NCBI GenBank assembly: GCA_903642265.1
Contig: CAHJWN010000002.1
Location: 95,685 to 159,684, forward strand
Origin: Acidobacteriaceae bacterium
GTDB lineage: Bacteria; Acidobacteriota; Terriglobia; Terriglobales; Acidobacteriaceae
DNA length: 64,000 bases
Direction: 5' to 3'
Each line of letters begins with the position of its first letter. Position 1 is the stretch's first letter. Position numbers and translations under genes: made by a program. The notes under the pieces are model-generated. The model was not told the origin of the DNA. It saw nothing but the letters and a program-made list of their open reading frames with translations, and did not search any database. This document shows positions 8,722 to 18,126 of the stretch, piece by piece.

Positions 8722-9936
8722 TTAGGGCTTCACGCGCAGCATCACTACGCCGTGGCTTGGTACAGTCGCGGAGTAGCTGCCCGAAAGCTTGCCCAGATCC
8801 TTCGCCGCCCACAGGTCGCGGACGCTGGCCTGCAATGTATCCGGAAATCCAATATCGGCCCAGTTGGCGGACACCTTTGCCGAAGCCTTCGACCGGTTCA
8901 GCAGGATCACGGCACGTCCACCATCAGCGAGCTGCTTCGACCAGACTTCAAGGTCACCATCCTTTTTGACGCGGTGCCCCTGTATGCCCATAGGGTCCTG
9001 ATCGATAGCGATGACTTCCTTATTGAGAAGGATGGAGCGGGTGTCCGCTGACATGTGGGCGATGTCGTTGCCGGAGAGCAACGGAGCAGCAAGGAGCGCC
9101 CATAGGCTGAAGTGGGAGCGGTCTTCTTCGGTGCTCATGCCGCCATTACCCACTTCGAGCATGTCGGGATCATTCCAGTGACCGGGGCCCGCGTAGGAGT
9201 AGATGGGGTCAAGCAGGTCAATAATGGCGGTAACGCCATTGCCGCCCCAGTCTTTCTTGCAGTCCCAGCAATCCTGGATGTCGCCGGTGGAGCGCCAGGT
9301 GTTGCCGACAGGGCCGGCCCAGAGCCAGGGCTGGTGCGATCCCCATTCGCATAAGGAGAAGAGGATGGGGTGCCCGGTCTTCTTGGTAGCGTCGGCAAGG
9401 GCGTCGCGCATGAGGGTGTAGGAGGACTCGGCGTTCTGGTTAGGCAGGGTGCTGCACCAGTCTTCCTTGAGGTAATCAATGCCCCACTTCGCGTATTGGA
9501 GGGCGTCCTGGTACTCATGACCGATGCTGCCAGGGCGCTTGGCGCAGGTCAACATGCCGGCATCGGAGTAGATGCCCATCTTCAGGCCCTTGGAGTGGAT
9601 GTAGTCGGCCAAAGCCTTGATGCCGGTAGGAAACTTAGCCGCATCGACGACGATGTTGCCGTCGGCGTCGCGCGACGTCTGCCAGCAATCGTCGAGATTC
9701 ACATACTGATATCCGGCGTCCTTCATGCCGTTGGCGACGATGGTGTCGGCGGTTTCGCGGACCACCTTCTCGTTAAGGCCTTCGCAGGCAAACTTGTTCC
9801 ACGAGTTCCAGCCCATGGGCGGCGTACGCGCAAGGCCATTGTCGAGCCCATAGGCGGCGGACGCGCAGCAGAGCAGGATAAAGAGCGTCGAGAAGAGGGT
9901 CACGAGGCGCTGAGGACGCGAGAAAGTGTTGGGCAT
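8722..9936 (-). CDS. Secreted alpha-galactosidase, glycoside hydrolase family 27
   Basis: 404 aa. Hydrolyses terminal alpha-galactosides (or related alpha-N-acetylgalactosaminides). Residues 1-30 form a signal peptide. The mature protein starts with the GH27 hallmark ARTPPMGWNSWNKFACEGLN and NLDDCWQ. The likely nucleophile is Asp159 in YLKEDWC, and the acid/base is Asp219 in WRSTGDIQD. A C-terminal beta domain (about 300-404) follows the (beta/alpha)8 barrel. GGAGG eight bases before the ATG supports the start. The gene sits alone on the minus strand upstream of moaC, 49 bases away. Paired cysteines agree with export. Confidence 0.93.
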   Translation of the reverse strand: MPNTFSRPQRLVTLFSTLFILLCCASAAYGLDNGLARTPPMGWNSWNKFACEGLNEKVVRETADTIVANGMKDAGYQYVNLDDCWQTSRDADGNIVVDAAKFPTGIKALADYIHSKGLKMGIYSDAGMLTCAKRPGSIGHEYQDALQYAKWGIDYLKEDWCSTLPNQNAESSYTLMRDALADATKKTGHPILFSLCEWGSHQPWLWAGPVGNTWRSTGDIQDCWDCKKDWGGNGVTAIIDLLDPIYSYAGPGHWNDPDMLEVGNGGMSTEEDRSHFSLWALLAAPLLSGNDIAHMSADTRSILLNKEVIAIDQDPMGIQGHRVKKDGDLEVWSKQLADGGRAVILLNRSKASAKVSANWADIGFPDTLQASVRDLWAAKDLGKLSGSYSATVPSHGVVMLRVKP

Positions 9937-10183
9937 TGCACAAACCTCCGAATTACTGGCTTGAAAACGGTAACACGGAAGCGCAATGGTCTGGGAGAGT
10001 GGAGGCAGACATTACAGCGAGCTTAGATACGTTAGGAAGTCGCCGTGCCTGCGCCTGGTTCGAACGGGTGCGTTCACAGGAGGGGATAGAACCGGTCACG
10101 CGAGGTAAATAGCGGGTCCTTCCTAATTGAGCTGCCTTCCGCACTACACGTCACATCCTGCGAGGCTTAGGACAAGGCGCGAA

Positions 10184-10690
10184 TCAATCTTTCAGCAGCT
10201 TCTCATAGCAAAGAAATCGCATGCCCGGCCGAAATGCCAGCGTGATCTCGCCAGCGAGGGTGTAGCCGAGTTTAGGCAGCAGGCGCTGCATAGCCTGGTT
10301 ATGCGAGTTGGTGTCGGCAAGCACCCGGCTAAAATTGCGCGACCGGGCGACCACCTCCGCATGGCTCAAAAGCGCAGCCGCAATTCCTTGACGCTGGAAC
10401 TCCGGATTCACCGCTAGACGATGCACCACGATCGCCGGATCAGTGACATCCCAACCCGCATCGGCGTATTCGGGATACTGCTCTGTTGTTGGAGCGACCA
10501 CTCCGGCGATCCTGTCTCCAATTGCCTTCACCCAAAGCTGGCCGTTTGCAATGTCCTCTGCAAACACCCGCGGGTTGGGGTAGGTGTCGTCCCATTGCAG
10601 ATTGCCCACTGCGTGAAGCAGTGGAATAAGGGCAGTGACAATCTGCATGATGCCAGGAAGATCTTCAAGCGTGGCGAGGCGAAGGCACAT
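10184..10690 (-). CDS. GNAT-family N-acetyltransferase
   Basis: 168 aa from the ATG at 10690; an upstream ATG at 10807 would add 39 residues with no homology signal. A single GNAT fold: MCLRLATLEDLPGIMQIVTA (beta1-alpha1), AIVVHRLAVNPEFQRQGIA with the acetyl-CoA-binding Q-R-Q-G-I-A motif (motif A) at about 110-120, and the C-terminal LPKLGYTLAGEI strand. The acceptor substrate cannot be predicted. It lies 135 bases downstream of the small conserved gene at 10826-11119 on the same strand. Confidence 0.85.
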   Translation of the reverse strand: MCLRLATLEDLPGIMQIVTALIPLLHAVGNLQWDDTYPNPRVFAEDIANGQLWVKAIGDRIAGVVAPTTEQYPEYADAGWDVTDPAIVVHRLAVNPEFQRQGIAAALLSHAEVVARSRNFSRVLADTNSHNQAMQRLLPKLGYTLAGEITLAFRPGMRFLCYEKLLKD

Positions 10691-10825
10691 GGAACCGTTA
10701 TACGACACGCGTGAATCTGGAAGCAGAAGCGATCGGCGGCGTCCATGGTGTAACACCACCTTGGCCACGGCGTCACCGGCTTCAACAGGTACTCCGAAGC
10801 CGGCCACGGTAACACCGCCGCAAGA

Positions 10826-11119
10826 CTACATGATGCGAAAACGGTCTCGCATGAGACGCTGAAAGCGTGGCTTCCAGATCAGATCGTATGCAAGCTCTTT
10901 GCCTGGAAACATGGCGAGCGCGGCGGACTTGCTGTCGGCGATCATCTGCGACGCATCGTCAATGGTGAGCGACGAATCCTGCGCGATCACCTGCATCACC
11001 ATGTTCATCATCATCTGCAGGCGGCGAATAAGCTTCTGCTCTTCCTGCTGTTCGGGCGACTGCTGGGGAGTGGTCGCGGTGTTGGTCTCCTGCTCAGGAA
11101 CGTTCGAGTCAAGTGTCAT
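10826..11119 (-). CDS. Small conserved protein of unknown function
   Basis: 97 aa. The start at 11119 is decided by a strong GGAGG six bases upstream; a longer frame begins at 11158. The N-terminus is polar and Gln/Thr-rich (about 1-30). A helical Met-rich stretch (LIRRLQMMMNMVMQVIAQD) follows, and the C-terminus is basic (KPRFQRLMRDRFRIM). There is no signal peptide or clear membrane segment. I do not recognise the family. It lies 69 bases downstream of comEC on the same strand. Confidence 0.65.
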   Translation of the reverse strand: MTLDSNVPEQETNTATTPQQSPEQQEEQKLIRRLQMMMNMVMQVIAQDSSLTIDDASQMIADSKSAALAMFPGKELAYDLIWKPRFQRLMRDRFRIM

Positions 11120-11188
11120 GGGCTTCCTCCGGTGAAGGATTAGACGTCGGTGTGACAAGTTCGATCCATGGCGAGGGTTTGAATGCGG

Positions 11189-13888
11189 CTAAGGGCCCTC
11201 TGCTTCAATCTCCTGAATGTTGCCGTCTTTCGTCAAGAGAAATTGTGAAAGCCCGAACCAATCTGTGCGATAGAGCCGGGTGTGGGCGGCGGCGATGCGG
11301 GTGATGACCTCCGCGCGGGGATGGCCAAAGGTATTATTCCGGCCCACCGAGACGACCGCATATCGCGGTGCGGCAGCGGCAAAAAAATCTCGCGTGGTGG
11401 AGGTGCGGCTACCGTGATGGCCGATCTTGAGCAGCGTTACAGGATGGATACTGTTGTTCTCGAGCATGGTACGTTCGCTGGGCGCTTCGGCGTCGCCTGC
11501 GAGCAGTGCGGAGGCAAGGCCGTAGTCGACGCGGAGTACCAGCGAGTCGTTGTTCTTCGGTGTGCCTGAGTTTGCATAAGCAAGTGCGGGCGCGAGCACC
11601 GTAAATTGAAGTTGGTCGAGGTTTGCAGCGTCGCCAGCGTGGAGATGGCGCACGGCGATGTTGAGTTGAACAGCTTCATGCAGGAGCGCAGCATAGGCCG
11701 GGGAGTTGGGGTCGATGCCGACCCAGAGCTCTCGCGGCCGGAAGTTGCGGAGGATAGCAGGCATGCCGCCCATGTGATCACTATGGGCGTGGGTAAGGAC
11801 CACAACGTCGAGATGGCGGATGCGGCGCGACCATAGATAAGGCGAGACGACATCTTCTCCTATGTCAAAGCTGTTGCTTGCGCTTGCTGCGAGGATGCTG
11901 CCGGTAGGACCGGCTTGGCCCCCTTTCCCTACGGGACCGCCGGCATCGATGAGCATGGTGTGGCCTTCAGGGCTGACGAGGAGGAGCGAGTCGCCCTGGC
12001 CAACATCAATCGCCGTCACTTCGAACGTGTTCGGAGTGCGGAGAGGTGGCTCAGGCCACAGAATCATGGCGGCGATCAGCGGTAGAGCAAGTGCGGCCAT
12101 CAGTGCAGAACGACGGGACCGGCGAACAAGGTAGCAGCACGCGAGCCACGCAAGCACCGCACCCATGGCGACCAGTTGCGACGGGCCAGGGATCCGTAGA
12201 TCGGCAATCTGGACACGGCTGATGTGCGCGATCACCCCGGTTATTGTGTGGAGCATGAGAGCTGTTGCGGCGGCGGGGACGACGGCGAGCCAGGGGCTGA
12301 TAAGGCTCAGCAGAAATGTTACGAGTGCCAGCGGCGCAAGGATGGCTACGAGCGGGATGCTGAAGGCGTTGGCAGGAAGGGCAAAGAGCGTAGCTCGGTG
12401 GAAATAGAGGGCCATAGGAAGGAGCATGATGAGTTCGGCAACCATCGAGATCAGGAGCAGTTCGAGCGCCCAGAAGATGATGCGGATGAGGGTCGCAGGG
12501 AGGTAGAGCGCACGGTGGCCCAGCAATGGTTCAAGGTGTTCCCCAAAGATGCGGAGCATGACTCGGAACTGCGTCACACGCGGGTGCATCGCAGCATCAA
12601 GCCAGAGCTGATCCAGATTGCGGGAGGCGCGTGCGTAAGGCACAAAGGTCCACTCGCCGAGCGGGATCGCGATGCCGACAATCGCGATGATGACAAGAAA
12701 GGTCATCTGGAAGCTCGATTCGAAGAGGCTTGAGGGTGAAAGGATGAGTACGCCGAGAATGGCCGCTCCCAAGCTGTTCAGCACGTTGCGATCGCGCTGG
12801 AGAAGCCGGGCAATGAAGAAGATGGAGGACATCAGCAAGGCGCGCTGAACGGGCGCGCCAAAGCCGGTGAGAAGAGCGTAGAGACCAGTGGCAATGATGG
12901 TGATGGTGGTCGCGGCAAGAGGAGGGATGCGAAGTCGCCGGGTAAGCCAGAAGAGCGCCGCCGCGAGCAGGGCGACGTGCATCCCGGAGACGACAAAGAG
13001 ATGGAAGGAGCCGGTGCGTTCAAACCCGAGGCGAAGCGTGTGGTTGAGGCGGTCGCGATCGCCAAACAACATCGCGTTCAGCATGCCGGCATCATCGGAT
13101 GTAACGCGAACGATCTTAGGGAGCAGCCGGTTGGCATGCGAGTTCGCGAAGATCAGAAGCCGATTCGCGGCCCATGTCTGGACGGCGTACAGTCGGCACC
13201 TCAAACCTGCACTGCTGGCAGTTGCAGGATGGATCCGAAGCCGCGCAGCGTCGAGCGACGCGTGGGCCCCTATCCCTTGCGCCGCAAGATAGTCGGCGTA
13301 CTGCCACGCCCCGGGATCACGGTAGCGCTCAGGAGTTTGCAGACGCAGTGCAGCTTCAAGCATGTCTCCACAGTGGAGCGTCGCGGCGGTGCCGCTAAGC
13401 GTGATGCGAACTCCGCCAGTAGTAGGGATCATCTCGGACACATCAGGAGTGAGGTGCTCGATCGCGTCGAGATCCAGGTCCACGGAAAGATTCGGCGAAG
13501 CTTCGGACTCCTCCCATTCAGTTGCATCGGAGTCTGAATCCAGCGCAAGTGCACGCGGGGGGAGCACCCGAATACGAGTGACGTGTCCATGAACGGCGCG
13601 GCTCAAGCCGTCAGCGTAGGGAATAAGATCGCGGTTGGATGATGGAGAGGGTTGGAGCTGAGACAACCAGAATCCAGCGACAAGCCATAGTGTCAGGACG
13701 GAGAGGGTGGCAAACCTGTGCTTGCCAAGAATAGTTATGGAGACGAGCAGGACAACGAAGACAAGTAGCAGGATCGCGGGTCGATACGCAAGCGGAGGGC
13801 GAGCGAGCAGGTCGCCCAGACAGAAAGCGAAGGCAGCGGCAAGCAGCGGTGCGCGGCGAAAGCGGAGGGGCTCGACCGGCGCAACCAA
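11189..13888 (-). CDS. comEC: ComEC/Rec2-family DNA-uptake channel protein
   Basis: 899 aa, standard length for full ComEC. Inner-membrane channel thought to pass single-stranded DNA into the cell during natural transformation. Domains in order: membrane helices and a DUF4131 OB-like region (about 1-230), the polytopic Competence domain starting near LFVVSGMHVALLAAALFWL (about 300-570), and a C-terminal metallo-beta-lactamase domain (about 620-899). The last has DVGQGDSLLLVSPEG, the metal motif LTHAHSDHMGG, and KIGHHGSRTST. The start is a TTG at 13888; no upstream ATG exists in frame and no strong ribosome site is seen, so the exact start is uncertain. No other com or pil gene is in the window. 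Confidence 0.9.
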   Translation of the reverse strand: MVAPVEPLRFRRAPLLAAAFAFCLGDLLARPPLAYRPAILLLVFVVLLVSITILGKHRFATLSVLTLWLVAGFWLSQLQPSPSSNRDLIPYADGLSRAVHGHVTRIRVLPPRALALDSDSDATEWEESEASPNLSVDLDLDAIEHLTPDVSEMIPTTGGVRITLSGTAATLHCGDMLEAALRLQTPERYRDPGAWQYADYLAAQGIGAHASLDAARLRIHPATASSAGLRCRLYAVQTWAANRLLIFANSHANRLLPKIVRVTSDDAGMLNAMLFGDRDRLNHTLRLGFERTGSFHLFVVSGMHVALLAAALFWLTRRLRIPPLAATTITIIATGLYALLTGFGAPVQRALLMSSIFFIARLLQRDRNVLNSLGAAILGVLILSPSSLFESSFQMTFLVIIAIVGIAIPLGEWTFVPYARASRNLDQLWLDAAMHPRVTQFRVMLRIFGEHLEPLLGHRALYLPATLIRIIFWALELLLISMVAELIMLLPMALYFHRATLFALPANAFSIPLVAILAPLALVTFLLSLISPWLAVVPAAATALMLHTITGVIAHISRVQIADLRIPGPSQLVAMGAVLAWLACCYLVRRSRRSALMAALALPLIAAMILWPEPPLRTPNTFEVTAIDVGQGDSLLLVSPEGHTMLIDAGGPVGKGGQAGPTGSILAASASNSFDIGEDVVSPYLWSRRIRHLDVVVLTHAHSDHMGGMPAILRNFRPRELWVGIDPNSPAYAALLHEAVQLNIAVRHLHAGDAANLDQLQFTVLAPALAYANSGTPKNNDSLVLRVDYGLASALLAGDAEAPSERTMLENNSIHPVTLLKIGHHGSRTSTTRDFFAAAAPRYAVVSVGRNNTFGHPRAEVITRIAAAHTRLYRTDWFGLSQFLLTKDGNIQEIEAEGP

Positions 13889-14186
13889 GCCAGGCCAGTT
13901 TGCTGGAGTTTTCAGGACAGCTCCTTCAGTAAAGCTCAGTAGAGGATCTGAAGATTACCTGGCCCGGAGTTACTGCGAGTGAGATTAGCAGGTTCGCGCT
14001 GGCGACGGCACTCGCTCTTCCGTCCTCCTGACCCACTGCCCACTCCTAGCGTCTCCTGAGCCACCGCACTTGCCGTCATCCTGAGCAGAGCGAGCTGAAC
14101 GCAGCGAAGGATGCCGCAACTCCGCCTCACCCCATCCGCTAGAACCTTCAGCTCCGGCGATATCCAGCCACACTCTCGCAACCGTT
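13889..14186. other. Gene-free interval between comEC and the RNA methyltransferase gene
   Basis: 298 bases with stop codons in most frames and no supported gene. It holds one copy of the dispersed GTCATCCTGAGC...GAAGGAT palindrome (14075-14114). Long frames running through it are antisense extensions of the methyltransferase gene. Confidence 0.6.
14075..14114. repeat. Dispersed intergenic palindrome, GTCATCCTGAGC...GAAGGAT type, copy 1
   Basis: CATCCT at the left and AGGATG at the right are inverted, separated by AGAGCGAGCTGAACGCAGCG-like sequence. Related copies in opposite orientation lie at 55607-55632 and 61421-61446. The same kind of element is scattered between genes in many bacterial genomes. 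Confidence 0.65.
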
Positions 14187-15485
14187 TCACGGAAGCCGGA
14201 GAATCGCGACAGCTTCTATGTGAAACGTCTGCGGAAACATGTCGACGAGGTGCAAGGCAGTGACAGCGTAGCCATAGGAAGAAAGCACCGCGAGATCGCG
14301 GGCGAGCGTCACCGGATCGCAGGACACATAGACCAGTTCGTGCGCGCGAATGCGACCGAGCAGCGCGCACACCTCGGGCCCAACGCCGGCCCGTGGCGGG
14401 TCCATGAGGACCAGAGAGGGCCGGTCGCGCTGCACAACGGCGGCTTGCAAAAACTCCAGCGCCGTGGCCGCAAAGGCGCGGTGCTGCCTGCCGCGGGGTG
14501 CCTTTGAAAGAGCGGCGGCCAAGTCCGTTGCGGCTGGTTCGGAGGCTTCTACGGCGATCACCTGCTGGAACTGTTCGGCGAGAATGCGGGAGAAAAGGCC
14601 TACACCAGCGTAGAGATCCCAGGCCAGGCTGCCAGAGTGACTGGCGGTGGCGAGTCGAGCGAGCGTGGAGACGAGAAAGCGGTTGACCTGGAAGAAAGCC
14701 CCCCGACTGACCCAGTGTGGCGCCTGATCGACGCTGTAAATCAAGCCGCGCGTGCCCCATTGCGGTCCCAGTCTCGGACGCTCGGAGCGACGCCCCTGCG
14801 GCAGAGGATTGCGCGGCAGCAAGGCCACGCCTGCTCCGGCAAGTTGCGGAATGGCGCGCTGAGCAGCGATGCAAAATGCCGCAAAATCGGTGTGCGGGGG
14901 TCTGCGGGTGAATAAAGTGATTTGGAACGCTGCGTCATCGGCGTTGGTAAACAACTCAAGCTCAATGGCAGCAGCCAGCCACGTCTGAATGGCGGCAGTA
15001 CTTTTCGCGAGCTCGACGAGCTTCATCGCAGCGCCGATCAGGACCGACGCCGCAATCGGGCACATTGCAATCGGAATGAGCGGGTCTCCGCCCGTGGCAT
15101 CGTAGCGGTTATAGCCCACGCAGACTTCGCCATGGACCTCGCCGACGCGCAGCCGAATGCGATTGCGATAGTGCCACGGTTCCGCCGAATGAGATTCAAT
15201 TGCCGGAAGATTGGCAACCCCTGCAGCGCTCATCGTATCGCGCAGGATAGCCTGCTTGATCGCGAGTTGGGCGGGGTAGCTTGCATGCTGATACTGGCAG
15301 CCTCCACAGGCGCCAAAGTGGATGCAGCCAGGGACAACGCGATCAAGAGAGGTTTCAAGGATCTTCGGCTGCGCCGAGCCGGTAATCTCGACGAGTTCAC
15401 CGGTCAGCACAAACGGCATCGTCGCGCCAGTGTCAGCTACACCCGAGCCGCCGTAGAGCATCTTGTCGATGCGGAGGGCGGTCAT
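14187..15485 (-). CDS. Class I SAM-dependent RNA uracil-C5 methyltransferase (TrmA/RlmD/RlmCD family)
   Basis: 432 aa from the ATG at 15485, which overlaps the stop of the upstream gene as ATGA; the frame is open to 15704 but that part codes for the neighbour in another frame. It makes 5-methyluridine in rRNA or tRNA. It begins with a short TRAM-like domain (ALRIDKMLYGGSGVAD, about 3-18). Iron-sulfur cysteines follow at 54, 60 and 63 (CIHFGACGGC). Then come the SAM motif DLYAGVGLFSRILA, VLMDPPRAG, and the catalytic Cys in YVSCDPVTLARDL. Which uridine is modified cannot be told from sequence. It is translationally coupled to the unknown gene upstream. Confidence 0.9.
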   Translation of the reverse strand: MTALRIDKMLYGGSGVADTGATMPFVLTGELVEITGSAQPKILETSLDRVVPGCIHFGACGGCQYQHASYPAQLAIKQAILRDTMSAAGVANLPAIESHSAEPWHYRNRIRLRVGEVHGEVCVGYNRYDATGGDPLIPIAMCPIAASVLIGAAMKLVELAKSTAAIQTWLAAAIELELFTNADDAAFQITLFTRRPPHTDFAAFCIAAQRAIPQLAGAGVALLPRNPLPQGRRSERPRLGPQWGTRGLIYSVDQAPHWVSRGAFFQVNRFLVSTLARLATASHSGSLAWDLYAGVGLFSRILAEQFQQVIAVEASEPAATDLAAALSKAPRGRQHRAFAATALEFLQAAVVQRDRPSLVLMDPPRAGVGPEVCALLGRIRAHELVYVSCDPVTLARDLAVLSSYGYAVTALHLVDMFPQTFHIEAVAILRLP

Positions 15486-16195
15486 TCGTCGTGGCTCATA
15501 TAGAAGAGGCTGAGACGTGGCAGTCTGCTCATCTCCAGCAACTTCTTCTGCAAAAATTGCTGCTGGACCTGCTTGATCTGGACCGCCTGCATCTTGCCCC
15601 GATAGGGTGCAAGCTCGCGGGCGGCTTGCTCGCGAAGCGCCACCAGTAAGTCTTCCGACGAGGCAGTAAGCAGCGCGGCGAACAGCTTTTCCTCGAAAAC
15701 GCAAAGTGTGCGATCAAGCGCTTCTAGCGAGTCGGATGGCTGCAAAGAAGCTGCAAGTTCGCGGAGCCGGACCACCACTTCGGCGGCGGTAGTGTCTGCA
15801 GGGGCAGAAAGTTTAGTGGTCGCTATTCTTTCCGCGTTGGCCCTCAGATAGAGGGCGATCCGGGCCGAGTCGAAGCCGCTGTTTTGCGGCTGATTCGCGT
15901 CTGCGGGAGCGGTGCCGATGCTGGCTTCTTTGGCCTGCTCGACTGCCTCCATCACGGCCTGCGCGCACCACGCAAGACCGTTGACCTTGCGAGTCCGCCC
16001 ACGTGCGCTCGCAAGCCTGGCGGCGTGCTTGTCGAAGGCATTGTCGACGCCGCGAAGCACAGCCTCGAGTGGGACACCGGCTTCACGCCAGGTCTCGATC
16101 AGCGCCCAGTCAAGCGTGGAGAGCATGAGCAAAGAGCCGCGCCGCTGCTGAAAGCGCTCTTCAATTTCGGTGAAGTAGTTGAAGTAGTTCTGCAT
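15482..16195 (-). CDS. Conserved protein of unknown function, coupled to RNA methyltransferase
   Basis: 237 aa from the ATG at 16195; an upstream ATG at 16228 is also possible. No signal peptide or membrane segment. The N-terminal third (MQNYFNYFTEIEERFQQRRG, LSTLDWALIETWREAGVPLE, AVLRGVDNAFDKHAA) reads like a helical small-domain protein. The C-terminal half is helical and charged and ends in PRLSLFYMSHDE. I do not recognise a family with known function. The stop overlaps the start of the methyltransferase (ATGA), implying translational coupling and perhaps a shared role in RNA maturation. Confidence 0.7.
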   Translation of the reverse strand: MQNYFNYFTEIEERFQQRRGSLLMLSTLDWALIETWREAGVPLEAVLRGVDNAFDKHAARLASARGRTRKVNGLAWCAQAVMEAVEQAKEASIGTAPADANQPQNSGFDSARIALYLRANAERIATTKLSAPADTTAAEVVVRLRELAASLQPSDSLEALDRTLCVFEEKLFAALLTASSEDLLVALREQAARELAPYRGKMQAVQIKQVQQQFLQKKLLEMSRLPRLSLFYMSHDE

Positions 16196-16369
16196 GATGG
16201 TCGAACTACAGTTTACCGGGCGCGCCATGGAGAAGACGCAGCGGTTTAGCGCGGGTGACAGAATCCCCGCGGTGCAAGTGGCAGTTGTCGGGCTGTGGGA
16301 GTTGGCGGCGACAGCAGATGCAAACTGGCTCTGGCAATGACAGAAGGGTAAAGTCTACGTGGTCTGTCT

Positions 16370-17170
16370 CTACCGTTTCTGTTTCTGATTCCGTTCGTAG
16401 ATGATCCGAAGGCCGGTTAAGGTCAGCATGTCATCCACAGTCGTGATGAACTTCGAGCCACCCGCAATGAGCTTCGCCAGCCCGCCCGTCGCAACCACCT
16501 TCGTCTCCGGCCCAAGCTCGGCAATCATGCGTTCGAGAATGCCATCGATGAGGCCGATGTAGCCGTAGTAGAGGCCGATCTGCATGTTGTCGACCGTGTT
16601 TGTGCCAATCACCTTGGCCGGGCGCTTGATGTCGACTCTAGGAAGCCTTGCGGCGCGTGCGAACAGCGCATCGGCGGAGATGCGCAGGCCCGGCGCAATC
16701 GCGCCACCGAGGAACTCGCCTTTTTTGCTGATGACGTCGAATGTTGTCGCCGTGCCCATGTCGACGACGATGGATGGCCCACCAAATGACTCGAATGCGG
16801 CGACACAGTTGACGATGCGATCAGCACCCACCTCGGATGGATTGTCGGTGAGAACAGGGAGGCCGGTCTTGATGCCTGGCTCAATAAAGAGGGGCTTGAG
16901 CTTGTTGCCGGCACTAAAGTAGAGATCGCAAACCTGCTTGAGAATTGGATCGAGCGGTGGAACCACCGATGAGATGGCAATGCCGTCGACCACCGACATC
17001 TCCAATTTAGAAAGCGCAAAAAGGTTGGCGAGAATGACGCCGAACTCCGAAGCAGTCTGGTGTACGGGCGTTGTGATGCGCCAGTCGGAGACGAGTCGCG
17101 GCGGTTGCGCGGTGAGGTCGTAGAGACCAAGCACGGTGTTGGTGTTGCCGGCGTCAATTACGAGAAGCAT
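16370..17170 (-). CDS. coaX: Type III pantothenate kinase CoaX
   Basis: 266 aa, normal length. Phosphorylates pantothenate in the first step of coenzyme A synthesis; it belongs to the ASKHA fold and needs a monovalent cation. Motifs: phosphate-binding MLLVIDAGNTNTVLGLYD at the N-terminus, GADRIVNCVAAFE (about 108-120), and VVDMGTATTFDVIS (about 126-139). It starts 9 bases after the birA stop on the same strand, giving the order nadC-birA-coaX, a common cofactor gene neighbourhood. Confidence 0.95.
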   Translation of the reverse strand: MLLVIDAGNTNTVLGLYDLTAQPPRLVSDWRITTPVHQTASEFGVILANLFALSKLEMSVVDGIAISSVVPPLDPILKQVCDLYFSAGNKLKPLFIEPGIKTGLPVLTDNPSEVGADRIVNCVAAFESFGGPSIVVDMGTATTFDVISKKGEFLGGAIAPGLRISADALFARAARLPRVDIKRPAKVIGTNTVDNMQIGLYYGYIGLIDGILERMIAELGPETKVVATGGLAKLIAGGSKFITTVDDMLTLTGLRIIYERNQKQKR

Positions 17171-17179
17171 GCAGCGATT

Positions 17180-17986
17180 CTATTCCGGCCGCACGCCGCC
17201 GGAGAGAACAGTGCGGACCACGCCATCATCGCCGATAACGAGCAGGAAGCCCCTGCGGTCTAGACCAGCGGTAGTGCCAGCGTAGCCACCATCTTCATCG
17301 ACGCAGACGCGCTTGCCTTCGACCCAGGTGGAGGCAGCAGTAAACCGTTCCAGCAACGAAGAGCCTTGAAGATTGCCGCGCAGTTCCGCTTCGAGCAGAT
17401 CAATCTCGGACTCCAGGGCAACCAGGAGATTGGCCAGCAGGGCTTCCCGGTAAGCAATTGTGTTGCTCTCGATGCGGAGGGAGGTTGCAAGTTCAGCAAG
17501 TTCGGGAGGGAAGGCAGTGTGATTGACGTTGATACCAATGCCGATGACGGCGTAGCGAAGGTGCGCGGGGGTTCCGGGGTAGCTTGCGGTTTCGACAAGG
17601 ATGCCGCCGCACTTCTTCGTTCCGATGAGGAGGTCGTTCGGCCAGCGGATGTCCGCTTCAAGATGTGCGGTCTCGCGGATGGCGCGCTGCGCAGCGAGAC
17701 CGGCAGCAAGCGAGAGCCAGAGAGCCTCAGACAGAGCAATCGACGGGCGCACGATAGCCGAGACGTAAAGGCCGTCTCCTGCGGCGGAGTGCCAGGAATG
17801 GCCTCCCCTGCCTCGGCCTGCGGTCTGCTCATCGGCGATAAAGACGGTGCCGTCGGGAGCATCGGCAGTGGCTGCTTCAACCGCGCGGGAATTCGTCGAG
17901 TCAATAGTGGTGAAGTAGTTGAGAAGCGCGGCGAAACGAGTGTTGGCGATGGATGCAGTTACGAGTTGAAGGTCCAAGGCTGGCAT
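17180..17986 (-). CDS. birA: Biotin-[acetyl-CoA-carboxylase] ligase BirA
   Basis: 268 aa from the ATG at 17986; the frame is open to 18043. Activates biotin with ATP and transfers it to the biotin carboxyl carrier protein. Catalytic features: TTIDSTNSRA (about 27-36), the biotinyl-AMP loop GRGRGGHSWHS, and IRWPNDLLIGTKKCGGILVE with the catalytic lysine. The C-terminal SH3-like domain covers about 220-268. There is no N-terminal helix-turn-helix, so this is the monofunctional ligase rather than a repressor. Confidence 0.94.
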   Translation of the reverse strand: MPALDLQLVTASIANTRFAALLNYFTTIDSTNSRAVEAATADAPDGTVFIADEQTAGRGRGGHSWHSAAGDGLYVSAIVRPSIALSEALWLSLAAGLAAQRAIRETAHLEADIRWPNDLLIGTKKCGGILVETASYPGTPAHLRYAVIGIGINVNHTAFPPELAELATSLRIESNTIAYREALLANLLVALESEIDLLEAELRGNLQGSSLLERFTAASTWVEGKRVCVDEDGGYAGTTAGLDRRGFLLVIGDDGVVRTVLSGGVRPE

Positions 17987-18126
17987 TATTTGTACTAAAC
18001 GTTCGGTAAAGATCCAAGCAGTTTTAGGTGTGACTCTCAACAAGACTTTATGGTGTAACTCATCGGAGCTTGATGGTGCTCAGCTGTCGGCTACATCAGC
18101 TTCCCATGAGATGCCAACTCGCTCGA

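Noticed and set aside
10055..10066. GGTTCGAAC, resembling a tRNA T-loop
   Set aside because: The flanking 5-base arms do not pair on either strand and no acceptor or anticodon stem surrounds it.
13936..14874. 312-codon minus-strand frame
   Set aside because: It is an alternative frame of the RNA methyltransferase gene running into the repeat-bearing gap.
15486..15704. N-terminal extension of the RNA methyltransferase
   Set aside because: It overlaps the upstream coding gene in another frame; the ATG at 15485 in the ATGA overlap begins at the TRAM-like domain.
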